DNA from: Bradyrhizobium sp. CCGB12
Lineage (GTDB): Bacteria; Pseudomonadota; Alphaproteobacteria; Rhizobiales; Xanthobacteraceae
NCBI RefSeq assembly: GCF_024199845.1
Contig: NZ_JANADO010000001.1
Span: 620,001 to 684,000, forward strand
Direction: 5' to 3'
Length of the DNA stretch: 64,000 nucleotides
The notes under the pieces are model-generated. The model made no database searches, was not told the origin of the DNA, and saw only the letters and a list, made by a program, of their open reading frames with translations. The translations under genes and the position numbers were made by a program. Within the stretch, counting starts at the first letter, position 1. The number at the start of each line of letters is the position of its first letter. Of the stretch, positions 35,561 through 43,663 are shown one piece after another.

Positions 35561-36480
35561 CGCTCACAAAGCAGCTCTAGAAAGGTCTTCAGTGCGGGGT
35601 TTTCGTTGTCATTTTGCCAATAGGCCGAATAGCTCAGTACGCTCGGTCCGCTACCGTCGCGCAGTTCCCGATATACGAGGCCCGAAAAGTTCGCACCTAT
35701 GTCTGATTCCAAAACGATGCTAATCCCTGCCTTCATCGTAACAAGGCTCTTGAGCGCACCACGACTAACGTCGTGCCGCTCGATCTTCGGACGCTCGCTT
35801 GGCGAAACTAGCTTAGACACCAATAGATCCTCGATTTCTTGCCCTGGATCGTATTGGCTTAAGATGATGGTCTCGTTGCGCAAATCAGTCCAATATACGA
35901 CCTCCCGTGTCGCCAAGTTATGTTCCGCGGGCAAGAGCGCAAATACCCGCTCATTCCAAAGCGACTTGATACTGCCATTCAGTACCGGAAGCTTCCCGAT
36001 GATGATGAGAACATCGAGCACGCCATTGCGTAGCGCCGTCGCCAGACTTGCGCGCCGCCGTTCAACTACTACGACTTCAATTTGAGGAAATCTCTGACGG
36101 AAATCCAGCAGGGATGCCCTCAAATTGCCTGTCGTGAGGGATGTGCAGAATCCAATAGCAAGCCGGCCGGCCTCGCCTCTGCCAGCAGCCTGTGTTATGG
36201 CGGCAAGTGCATCTAGCTGCTCCAGTATGGAGCGTGCCATTCGCAAGAAGTGACGACCAGTCAGCGTCGCTCGTACGCCCCCGCTTGAGCGTTCAAATAT
36301 CGTGGCGCCGAAGCGCCGTTCGAGTAGTTGAACCGAACGGCTGAGGGTCGACTGCTTGATCGACAAAACTTCGGCTGCTTGTCTGAAACTGCCGTAGTCA
36401 TCCGCTGCTAGGGCGTGTCGAAGCTGACTCAGCGGTACATTCAGGTTGCCGCGTGGCGTAGGTACACGTTCTCTTTCCAT
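35533..36480 (-). CDS. LysR-family regulator at the end of the trb operon
   Basis: A 315-residue regulator on the minus strand, ATG at 36480. The winged helix-turn-helix spans about residues 17-76 (LRHALAADDYGSFRQAAEVLSIKQSTLSRSVQLLERRFG), followed by the effector domain (GRLAIGFCTSLTTGNLRASL onward). Such a gene, convergent with DUF2274, is a common right-hand neighbour of trb operons in rhizobial elements and may link transfer to a signal. A partial palindrome (CTCA-N10-TGAG) starts 44 bases upstream of its start and recurs elsewhere in the window. Confidence 0.85.
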   Translation of the reverse strand: MERERVPTPRGNLNVPLSQLRHALAADDYGSFRQAAEVLSIKQSTLSRSVQLLERRFGATIFERSSGGVRATLTGRHFLRMARSILEQLDALAAITQAAGRGEAGRLAIGFCTSLTTGNLRASLLDFRQRFPQIEVVVVERRRASLATALRNGVLDVLIIIGKLPVLNGSIKSLWNERVFALLPAEHNLATREVVYWTDLRNETIILSQYDPGQEIEDLLVSKLVSPSERPKIERHDVSRGALKSLVTMKAGISIVLESDIGANFSGLVYRELRDGSGPSVLSYSAYWQNDNENPALKTFLELLCERYPSRSPML

Positions 36481-36520
36481 GTCTCAATATCCACTACCTG
36501 GCGTTGCCGCGGCATTGAAA

Positions 36521-36574
36521 AAACTCATCTAGTTCATTGAGGATTCTTTTGCGGGCTTGGATTGACTCAGCCAA
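36521..36574. repeat. Duplicated regulatory-looking element, copy A
   Basis: A 54-base stretch upstream of the LysR gene that resembles 41981-42035: 20 of the first 25 bases are the same (AAACTCATC, then TTCATTGA), and both end in GACTC(A)GCCAA. It contains CTCA-N10-TGAG at 36524-36541, which fits the general T-N11-A plan of LysR binding sites. Confidence 0.45.
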
Positions 36575-37318
36575 ACACGTTGACGCCGAGTGTTGGCGTC
36601 GTGCTGATCCCGAGCCAACTCGTTGCCGAGCCGGTGAACTGTTGTCTGGGTCACGTCAGGATCCCGCGATTTGCCGCGCGAGATCGCCGACCAAGTTTAT
36701 CAATCGACGTGATGAAGCCGACATCACGATCGGAGACGGATCGCGCGACGATCGAGGCTGTCACGCAGAATGCGTTCCGCATTCGATGAGTTTATGGTCT
36801 GGCACATACCATGCGCGCCCACTCACATTGCCTGCCGCGCCATTAGGATCGGCGCGAAGGCCGTCAACAAGAAATTACAAGGCGCGACCATTTAATCGCG
36901 AGCTCGTTGTTGAGCGCATCAAGGCGACCAAGCTGAGAGATCGAGTTTCAAGAAAGAGCCGTGGCGGCGCGCCTTCGAATAAATGAAGGCCGCTGGACGG
37001 CCTCCCTTATCTTCTTGGCTCGACCGCGATAGTCTGTCCCGTTTCTGGAGTAAAAGAAAGAGATTGACCAAAAAATGGAATTAATATCTCTTTTGTGACA
37101 GGAGGGCATAGCAGACACTTTGCCTCCTCTCTGGGCAAAGGAGAGGGGGGATTTGCGACGCGTAGGGTCGGGACACCATCTGGGGCGGCCGCGATGTTGG
37201 GTGCGCTCACGCAGGCTGGATCTCGGCCAGCCAGCGGCGAACTCTTTTGGAAGTGTCCCGCTCAAGACCGTCGACGTCGGTGTTCTCAAGCAAGTGCAGG
37301 GGCACGCAGGAGGAGAGC
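36575..37318. other. Gene-poor region before the AraC gene
   Basis: About 740 bases. The longest open frames have no family resemblance and irregular composition, and are not called. A weak resemblance of one frame (VGVVLIPSQLVAEP near 36595) to the start of Asp/Glu racemase-like proteins is too short to support a remnant. Around 37105-37150 lies an imperfect inverted repeat (CTCCTCTC and GGAGAGG). Confidence 0.35.
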
Positions 37319-38278
37319 ATGGTCACGGACAGTTCCGACCTCACGAGACCGGTGTCCCGATCTCGTGAGGTTGAAAAGATCGTCGAGAATCGGACAGCGC
37401 ACTACAGCGCGCATTCCGAAGCGGCGACTTACTACACAAACACCGCTGCGCAGGTACAGTTTCGCTTCTCAACTCCGATCATTTGCCGCCTGACCAGTGG
37501 CTTCAAGATCATGCGGGTTGGCGACAGCGATCCCTTCGACTTCCACGTCGGAGACGTCATGTATGTGCCGCAAGATACAACGATCGACGTGGACCTCTCA
37601 ACTGCGGCGCCCGATACGCCTGTCCAATGCGACTGTTTTGAGATCGAAACCGTCCGAATGCAAAGCGTGATCGCGCGTCTGAACGACAGCGTCTCCTCAA
37701 AAGGAGACGATGTCGGCGTCCTGATGGACTGGGAACGCTTCGTCGTGGTCCCGAAGGACGAGGGAGATTACCTGCGCCTGGACCATCTGATGCACCTATT
37801 CCAGAACCGCGATGCGCTTTTCGGAGATGCTTTGATCGAAAACGGCATAGATGAGGTAATCCTGTCGTTGCTGCAGCGGCATGGTCGAAACCTGCTGATG
37901 CTAAATCCGGATACGGCGGCGGATAACGGCCTCAACATGGCAGCGCGCCTGATCCGAGAGAATCTGCACCTGCATCTGCCCAATGCCGAACTCGCGAAGG
38001 TCGCTTGCATGAGCGAGTCGACGCTGCAGCGTCAGTTCTTGCGGCGCTTTGGGCTGTCGCCGGCGCGATTTGCCCAGAGTCTCAGGATCACCAAGGCCCG
38101 CCACCTACTCGAGCAGTATGGCATGTCGGTCGAGCAGATATCCCAGGACCTTGGATTTTCGAGCACCGGACACTTCACGCGTATATTCCGCCAGTTCACC
38201 GGCGAGCCGCCAGCAAGTTATCGGCGCAAGCGCCAGACTCCCGAGATGCGCATGTGGGAGCAACGTACAAGAAATTGA
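37319..38278 (+). CDS. AraC-family transcriptional regulator
   Basis: A 319-residue protein starting at ATG 37319 directly behind AGGAGGAGAG. The frame is open from 37247, but only the later start has a ribosome binding site. The first 200 residues are a cupin-like sensor domain (DFHVGDVMYVPQDTTID). The C-terminal two helix-turn-helix motifs run from about 215 to 310 (LHLPNAELAKVACMSESTLQ and VEQISQDLGFSSTGHFTRIF). It precedes the dehydrogenase and GMC genes by 66 bases and shares their direction, so it is their likely activator. Confidence 0.88.
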   Translation: MVTDSSDLTRPVSRSREVEKIVENRTAHYSAHSEAATYYTNTAAQVQFRFSTPIICRLTSGFKIMRVGDSDPFDFHVGDVMYVPQDTTIDVDLSTAAPDTPVQCDCFEIETVRMQSVIARLNDSVSSKGDDVGVLMDWERFVVVPKDEGDYLRLDHLMHLFQNRDALFGDALIENGIDEVILSLLQRHGRNLLMLNPDTAADNGLNMAARLIRENLHLHLPNAELAKVACMSESTLQRQFLRRFGLSPARFAQSLRITKARHLLEQYGMSVEQISQDLGFSSTGHFTRIFRQFTGEPPASYRRKRQTPEMRMWEQRTRN

Positions 38279-38344
38279 CCGCAACATTCCTAGTCAAGCG
38301 TCCCGCGACGGCGACATCATGTCGTCAACAACAGGGGGGCGTAC

Positions 38345-39832
38345 GTGCTTGATTGGAATGCTACAAGAGCTCTGAATATATCCGCTGGCCTGTTCATCGA
38401 CGGTCAATGGACGCCCGGAGAAGCCGGCGCGAGCTTCAGCAGCCTCGATCCTACGACCGGCGAGGTGTTCGCTCGCGTGACCGAAGCGGGCGCAAGCGAG
38501 GTCGACGGGGCGATCGAAGCCGCCGCCCGTGCGCAGCCCGGCTGGGCGGCCCTACCACCAGCGGCTCGTGCAGCAATGTTTTATGCCGCGGCTGAGCTCT
38601 TCATAGGTCGACAGGATCAATTCGCTCAGGCGCTGATCCGTGAGACGGGATCGGGCTATGGCAAGGCGATGTTCGAGTGCTCGCAGATACCGATTGCGCT
38701 ACGCGAAGCCGCGGGACTTGCCACCCGGGACATTGGTGAGATCCTCCCCAGCCAGGTCCCAGGTAAATACAACCGTACTTACCGCACGCCCGTCGGGGTC
38801 ATTGGCGTCATCACGCCATGGAATTTTCCTCTCTACCTGTCGATCCGCGGCATTGTGTATGCTCTAGCGCTTGGCAACACCGCAGTGCTGAAGCCGTCCG
38901 AGGACAGTCCCGTCACCGGCGGCTTGATGATAGCGGAACTCTTCGCTGATGCCGGCTTCCCAGCGGGGGTCCTGAACGTGGTGACGACATCGCGCGATCG
39001 GGCTCCCATCGTCGGAGATGCCTTCGTCAAGGATCCCCGCGTCAAAGTCGTGAGCTTCACGGGCTCGACGAAGGTCGGACAGATGCTGGCGACGGCCTGC
39101 GCGCCGATATTCAAACCTGTTGTGCTGGAGCTCGGCGGGAAGAATCCGACGATCGTGATGGAGGATGCCGACCTCGATCGTGCGGTGGACATCGCCTTCT
39201 TCGGCAAGTTTCTCCACCAGGGACAGATCTGCATGTCCTGCGATAAAGTTCTGGTGGCTCGTTCCGTCTACGACCTCTTTCTCGAAAAACTGGTCGCCAA
39301 GACGCGCAACTTCGTGCCGACTAATCCTGCAGAACAGACTTGCGTCATCGGTCCTTTGATCAACGGACGCGCTCTGCAGCGCGTAGAAGCGATGGTCAAT
39401 GAAGCAGTCGCAGCGGGCGCCAAGGTTCATTGCGGTGGCAATAGCCGGGGTCCCTACTATGAGCCAACTGTGTTGTCGGCCGTTACGCGCGATATGGCGG
39501 TGTGGATCGACGAGATTTTTGGGCCGGTCGTGACGGTCACGCCGTTTGACACTATCGGCGAGGCTGTGGCGATGGCGAACGACACGCCATACGGCCTGAG
39601 CGCCTCAATCGTGACCGGAAATCCGATGCTCGGCGAGATGCTGGCCGAGCGCATCCATGCCGGGATGGTGCACGTCAATGACAGCACCGTTCACGATGAA
39701 CCGCATGCGCCGTTTGGCGGCCTGGGAGCCTCGGGCGGCGGCGGTAAATGGGGGCCGAAGGGGGCGATCGAGGCCTACACGGTGCAGCGCTGGATAGCGA
39801 CGCAGCGCGAGCCGCGCACGCTTCCTTTCTAG
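38345..39832 (+). CDS. Aldehyde dehydrogenase (NAD(P)+), aromatic-aldehyde-like
   Basis: A 495-residue enzyme starting at GTG 38345 behind CAGGGGGGC. It oxidises an aldehyde to the acid. VVLELGGKNPTIV carries the general-base Glu near 260, and GQICMSCDKVLVA carries the nucleophilic Cys near 297 (QGQIC). The FTGST motif and PWNFPLYLS for cofactor binding are also present. The sequence is nearest to benzaldehyde/vanillin-type dehydrogenases. With the GMC oxidoreductase 59 bases downstream it would form an alcohol-to-aldehyde-to-acid route. Confidence 0.9.
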   Translation: MLDWNATRALNISAGLFIDGQWTPGEAGASFSSLDPTTGEVFARVTEAGASEVDGAIEAAARAQPGWAALPPAARAAMFYAAAELFIGRQDQFAQALIRETGSGYGKAMFECSQIPIALREAAGLATRDIGEILPSQVPGKYNRTYRTPVGVIGVITPWNFPLYLSIRGIVYALALGNTAVLKPSEDSPVTGGLMIAELFADAGFPAGVLNVVTTSRDRAPIVGDAFVKDPRVKVVSFTGSTKVGQMLATACAPIFKPVVLELGGKNPTIVMEDADLDRAVDIAFFGKFLHQGQICMSCDKVLVARSVYDLFLEKLVAKTRNFVPTNPAEQTCVIGPLINGRALQRVEAMVNEAVAAGAKVHCGGNSRGPYYEPTVLSAVTRDMAVWIDEIFGPVVTVTPFDTIGEAVAMANDTPYGLSASIVTGNPMLGEMLAERIHAGMVHVNDSTVHDEPHAPFGGLGASGGGGKWGPKGAIEAYTVQRWIATQREPRTLPF

Positions 39833-39891
39833 GCCCGGACAAGGCGGGGAGCCCATGCCTTACCCACGACAATCTTTACAGGGGGAATACG

Positions 39892-41622
39892 ATGAATCCA
39901 CGAGAAACTGACGCGCTCGCTAAGGGCGACTACCTGAATTTGCTGGAAGAAGGGCTTGTGCACGGTCGTCTTGATCGCCGGCGCTTCATGAAGCTCGCGC
40001 TGGCCGCTGGAGCCAGTCTTGCCGCCGTGCAAGCAGCTGCTCAGACGCTCGGCGATGCAGCGATAACTCAGCGCTACAACTCCCAAAATCTGAAACCGAC
40101 CTACGACTACATCGTCGTAGGCTCGGGCTCAGGCGGTGCCGTCGTAGCCGGCCGCCTTGCTGCCAAAACCGACGCAAATGTGCTCGTACTCGAGGCGGGC
40201 GGCACCGATCAGCTCGATGCGGTGCTCAACCCGAGCCTCTGGACCAGCAACATCCGCACTGATCGTGAATGGGGTTTCACCGCTGAGCCGAACGCCAAGG
40301 TCAATGGGAGGTCGCTTATCCTGCCCATGGGCAAGGTCGTTGGCGGCGGCTCATCGATAAACGCCATGATTTGGGCGCGAGGCCACAAGAACGATTTTGA
40401 CTTCTGGGCTGCTGAAACCGGCGACGACGCGTGGAGCTATAAGAAGGTCCTGCAGATCTACAAGCGGATCGAGGACTGGCACGGAAAGCCCGATCCGGAC
40501 CGTAGAGGCACGGGCGGTCCTGTCTATGTCGATCGGGTTCGGGACGTGAACCCTGTTGCGCCTGCATTTGTCGAGGCTTGTGGCACGGTGGGCATCCCGG
40601 CATTCGAGGATATGAATGGCGAGATGATGGAGGGCAATGGCGGTGTCGCGTTGGCGAATGTGCGTATTCGCGATGGACGCCGGCTGAACATTCCATCGGC
40701 CTATCTATGGGAGAATCTCAAGCGAAAGAACATCACGCTGCTGACCGGAGCTACGGTTCAAAAACTCGAGTTTAGCGGCACGACGGTAAAAGGCGTGACT
40801 TTCGTGAAGGATGGGACCGTGCATACGGTTAGAGCCACATCGCGGGTGGTCCTGTCCGCGGGCGCGATCAATACGCCCAAGCTATTGATGCTGTCGGGCA
40901 TTGGCCGCGCGCAGGATCTCAAACCCCTGGGCATAGATGTGCGCCATGACCTGCAGGGTGTCGGGCAAAACTTCCAAGATCACATCCTGGCGGGTGGTTG
41001 CATCTGGGAATACAAGACCCCGCTGCCTCCGGCCAACAGCGGTGCTGAGGCGACTTTCTTCTGGAAGTCTAACTCCGCGTTGGACACACCCGATATGCAG
41101 CCGTTCTGCGAGGAAATACCTTATGCAAGCGAGGTGACGGGCAAGCAGTACGAAGTGCCGGCTGGTTCATGGACGATCGCCCCTGGCATCGTGCGACCGC
41201 GCAGCACCGGCGAAGTCAAGTTGACATCAACAGATTTCTCGGTCGCTCCCAAAATCGACGGCGGCTTTCTTCGCGAGGATGCCGATCTCACGGCGCTGGT
41301 CCACTGCATCGAGCTTTGCCGCGAAATCGGCAATTCGGCGCCGCTCTCGAAGTTCGCCAAGCGTGAGGTGATGCCTGGTCCGCTGTCGAAGGCGGCGCTT
41401 GCCGACTTCGCTCGCAATGCAACCGGAACGTATTTCCACGAGAGCTGCACCTGCAAAATGGGCAAGGGCGAGACATCGGTGGTCGACGGCAAGCTTTCGG
41501 TTCACGGAATCGAAGGCCTTTCGATCGCAGATGCTTCGGTCATGCCGCGTATCACGACCGGTAACACTATGGCGCCGACCGTGATCATTGGCGAACGCAT
41601 GGCGGACATCCTGACTGGCTAA
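39892..41622 (+). CDS. GMC-family FAD oxidoreductase with Tat signal
   Basis: A 576-residue flavoprotein starting at ATG 39892 behind GGGGGAA. DRRRFMKLALAAGASLAAV near residue 30 is a twin-arginine signal, so the folded enzyme is exported to the periplasm. The FAD loop is IVVGSGSGGAVVAGRLA. VGGGSSINAMIWARG is GMC signature 1 and SAGAINTPKLLMLSGIG signature 2. The active-site His is in YFHESCTCKMG, and the second catalytic position is the Asn of GNTMAPT. Relatives are choline and alcohol dehydrogenases. Electrons would have to go to a respiratory acceptor, and no partner cytochrome is adjacent. Confidence 0.88.
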   Translation: MNPRETDALAKGDYLNLLEEGLVHGRLDRRRFMKLALAAGASLAAVQAAAQTLGDAAITQRYNSQNLKPTYDYIVVGSGSGGAVVAGRLAAKTDANVLVLEAGGTDQLDAVLNPSLWTSNIRTDREWGFTAEPNAKVNGRSLILPMGKVVGGGSSINAMIWARGHKNDFDFWAAETGDDAWSYKKVLQIYKRIEDWHGKPDPDRRGTGGPVYVDRVRDVNPVAPAFVEACGTVGIPAFEDMNGEMMEGNGGVALANVRIRDGRRLNIPSAYLWENLKRKNITLLTGATVQKLEFSGTTVKGVTFVKDGTVHTVRATSRVVLSAGAINTPKLLMLSGIGRAQDLKPLGIDVRHDLQGVGQNFQDHILAGGCIWEYKTPLPPANSGAEATFFWKSNSALDTPDMQPFCEEIPYASEVTGKQYEVPAGSWTIAPGIVRPRSTGEVKLTSTDFSVAPKIDGGFLREDADLTALVHCIELCREIGNSAPLSKFAKREVMPGPLSKAALADFARNATGTYFHESCTCKMGKGETSVVDGKLSVHGIEGLSIADASVMPRITTGNTMAPTVIIGERMADILTG

Positions 41623-42801
41623 CGTTGGAGGTCTGTGGCTTTAGGTGCGAACCTTCGGGGTCGAAGTTTAAAGGGCGGCCAGAACTTCGTCGCTATCCGA
41701 GGGCATCGTTCCTCCTTCCCGGCCGACGGCCAATAGGTCGCTTGGACGGGAAGGAGGCGAGCGGTACGCGTCCGCGTCAGTGCCTCGGCCAGCGTGAGAC
41801 CCGTTACCGACCGGGCCGGCAAGGCAAGTTCGACTCCTCTTGTCTCATGCCCACGACCGTACGGACCGATCGAGCCAAATCCAGGATTCTACCGGCTCAA
41901 AAGCATGAGCCAAGCAGAAGTAGCGGACGAAGGTAAGGTGCACTGGTCGGCTGTTTGGCTGGCGCTGCGATAGATTTAGAAAACTCATCATCTTCATTGA
42001 ATATTTTCATTTGCTGGCATCGACTGACTCGCCAACGATGCAGTGAGGCGCGCGCTGCTGCATTCGAAGCCCACCGCGCCTGACGTGTGCGGTCGAGCTG
42101 GTCTAGATCATCGGCTGGACAATGTGGAAATAGGCGAGGCGGAAGCCTAGGGCTTTAATCGCTTGAGCGTGGGGCGGCTTCGAAGACGAAGGCGACTCGA
42201 TGAAATGGCCATGGCGGTTTGCTCTAGCGCGCAGCCTCGATCACATGACGCCGCTCAGCAGCAAAACCCTTGAGCGACCGGTGCTGAGAGCATAGCTCGG
42301 CGCGCGTTGATGACTTCCGGTCCTGCCCAGCATGAAAATGATTGGTCAAAACGCACGCGATCTTGGATCGCGCGTAAGTCAGATTTCGGAATCAGACAAA
42401 CGTCTTCCTTTAGATGGAGCCAGAATGTCCAACTCTAGGGTGCATGCCATTTTTTGTACGGATGGTTCGCCGGGATGCCAATTTCGGCATTCCGGGTGCC
42501 AAACTTTAGGCTTAGCATGCCTTTGTTCTAGTCATTGTCCAATTTTGTAACGAGAAAAATATAGCAATACCAATATGATAGATCATAGTTGCGCCAAAGT
42601 GACCGAGTTTGTCCTAAAAAGTTGACATGGGCGTGTCGGTCTGCAAACTTGGGTGCTGTGAGCTGCTGAGAACCGTTCTGATGTTTCACTGTCTCTTCCG
42701 AAGCGTGATGCTTGCCCTGGTGCTACCCGCACCATCGGTGCTTGCTGATTTTAGTGCTGGCGCGGCCCGGATTGATCGGTCGTGCAATTTTGAGGCTCGT
42801 C
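41623..42801. other. Gene-poor region before the molybdenum hydroxylase operon
   Basis: About 1.2 kb with no supported gene. Short open frames lack family resemblance. It includes copy B of the duplicated element (41981-42035) and an imperfect palindrome at 42473-42495 (GGATGCC and GGCATTCC). TTGACA at 42622-42627 could be a -35 box for the hydroxylase operon, but no good -10 box follows at the right distance. The DNA from about 42530 to 42620 is visibly more AT-rich than the surroundings, as expected near a promoter. Confidence 0.4.
41981..42035. repeat. Duplicated regulatory-looking element, copy B
   Basis: This is the counterpart of 36521-36574 in the same orientation. It starts with AAACTCATC and TTCATTGA at identical spacing and ends GACTCGCCAA. 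The half-palindrome is CTCA-N10-TGAA here. It lies about 360 bases after the GMC gene and 770 before the hydroxylase operon. Confidence 0.45.
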
Positions 42802-43659
42802 ATGCTGAGCTTTGAACTTTGCGAGCCGCATACACTGGAGGATGCCTTCGACCTCCTGGGCCACGATGATCCAGGTGTGCGTCCGATGGGGGGCGGTACC
42901 GCGCTCATGCTGATGATGAAGGCTCAGATGTTCAAGCCGATGAGGCTTGTGAGCCTGCGGCGCATCGCTCCCTTTTCTGGTCTGGCATTGAGCGAAGATG
43001 GTGCGCGACTGCGCATTGGCGCAATGGCCACGTTTTCAGAGATTGAGCACTCTGACGTCGTTCGAAGGCATTTCCCGGCCGTTGTTCAGGCCATGAAGAC
43101 GCTTGCCAACGTGCGGGTGCGAAATGTCGCGTCCGTGGGTGGAAACCTGGCTCACGCAGATCCGCATCTCGACTTGCCGCCGCTTTGGATGGCGCATGAT
43201 GCCACGGCCCGCCTTGTCAGCAAGAATGGAGAGCGGGTTATTCCCGTCGCGGAGATATTTCGTGGCTATTACGAGACCTCGATCTCGGACGGCGAGCTGA
43301 TTTCAGAGATTTGTGTGCCACTTCGCGAGGGCTGGCGGTCGACGTACGCAAAGATCACCACTCGCGCCATCCATGATTGGCCGGCGTTGGGCATCGCCGT
43401 ATCCCTTCAGCTGGAGGGAGGTGTCGTTAGAGATTTGCGCATTGTTCTGAGCGCGGCTCTCGATAAACCGACGCGGCTGAGAGCGGCGGAGGAGGTCCTG
43501 CGAGGGGGCGAAGTCGACGAGGTGCGCCTGCGACGTGCCGGCGAAGCGGCTGTTGCGGAGGTCGAAATCCATTCCGATAGCCGCGGTTCTGCTTCTTACA
43601 AGAACCATTTGTTGCGCGTGCATCTTGCGCGCGCGCTTCAGTCCGTCATTGGAGGTTGA
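42802..43659 (+). CDS. Molybdenum hydroxylase 1, FAD-binding subunit (CoxM-like)
   Basis: A 285-residue protein starting at ATG 42802 (MLSFELCEPHTLEDAF). The frame is open from 42712. It is the flavin subunit of a three-part xanthine-dehydrogenase-family enzyme. RPMGGGTALMLMMK near residue 28 and ASVGGNLAHADPHLDLPP near 110 are the two FAD-binding segments (usually GGxS/T and TIGG). The C-terminal CO_deh_flav domain fills about 180-280. It passes electrons from the iron-sulfur subunit to an acceptor. Gene order here is FAD, Mo, 2Fe-2S. Confidence 0.88.
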   Translation: MLSFELCEPHTLEDAFDLLGHDDPGVRPMGGGTALMLMMKAQMFKPMRLVSLRRIAPFSGLALSEDGARLRIGAMATFSEIEHSDVVRRHFPAVVQAMKTLANVRVRNVASVGGNLAHADPHLDLPPLWMAHDATARLVSKNGERVIPVAEIFRGYYETSISDGELISEICVPLREGWRSTYAKITTRAIHDWPALGIAVSLQLEGGVVRDLRIVLSAALDKPTRLRAAEEVLRGGEVDEVRLRRAGEAAVAEVEIHSDSRGSASYKNHLLRVHLARALQSVIGG

Positions 43660-43663
43660 TACA

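Noticed and set aside
36537..36986. 149-codon frame in the gap before the AraC gene
   Set aside because: There is no ribosome binding site, the composition is Arg/Ser-rich and irregular, and there is no family resemblance.
41625..41936. 103-codon frame after the GMC gene
   Set aside because: It is low in hydrophobic pattern and Arg/Pro-rich, with no start signal. It is likely chance.
42478..42508. Sigma-54-like -24/-12 sequence (TGGCAC and ATGC, minus strand)
   Set aside because: The -12 part mismatches, and no minus-strand gene follows it.
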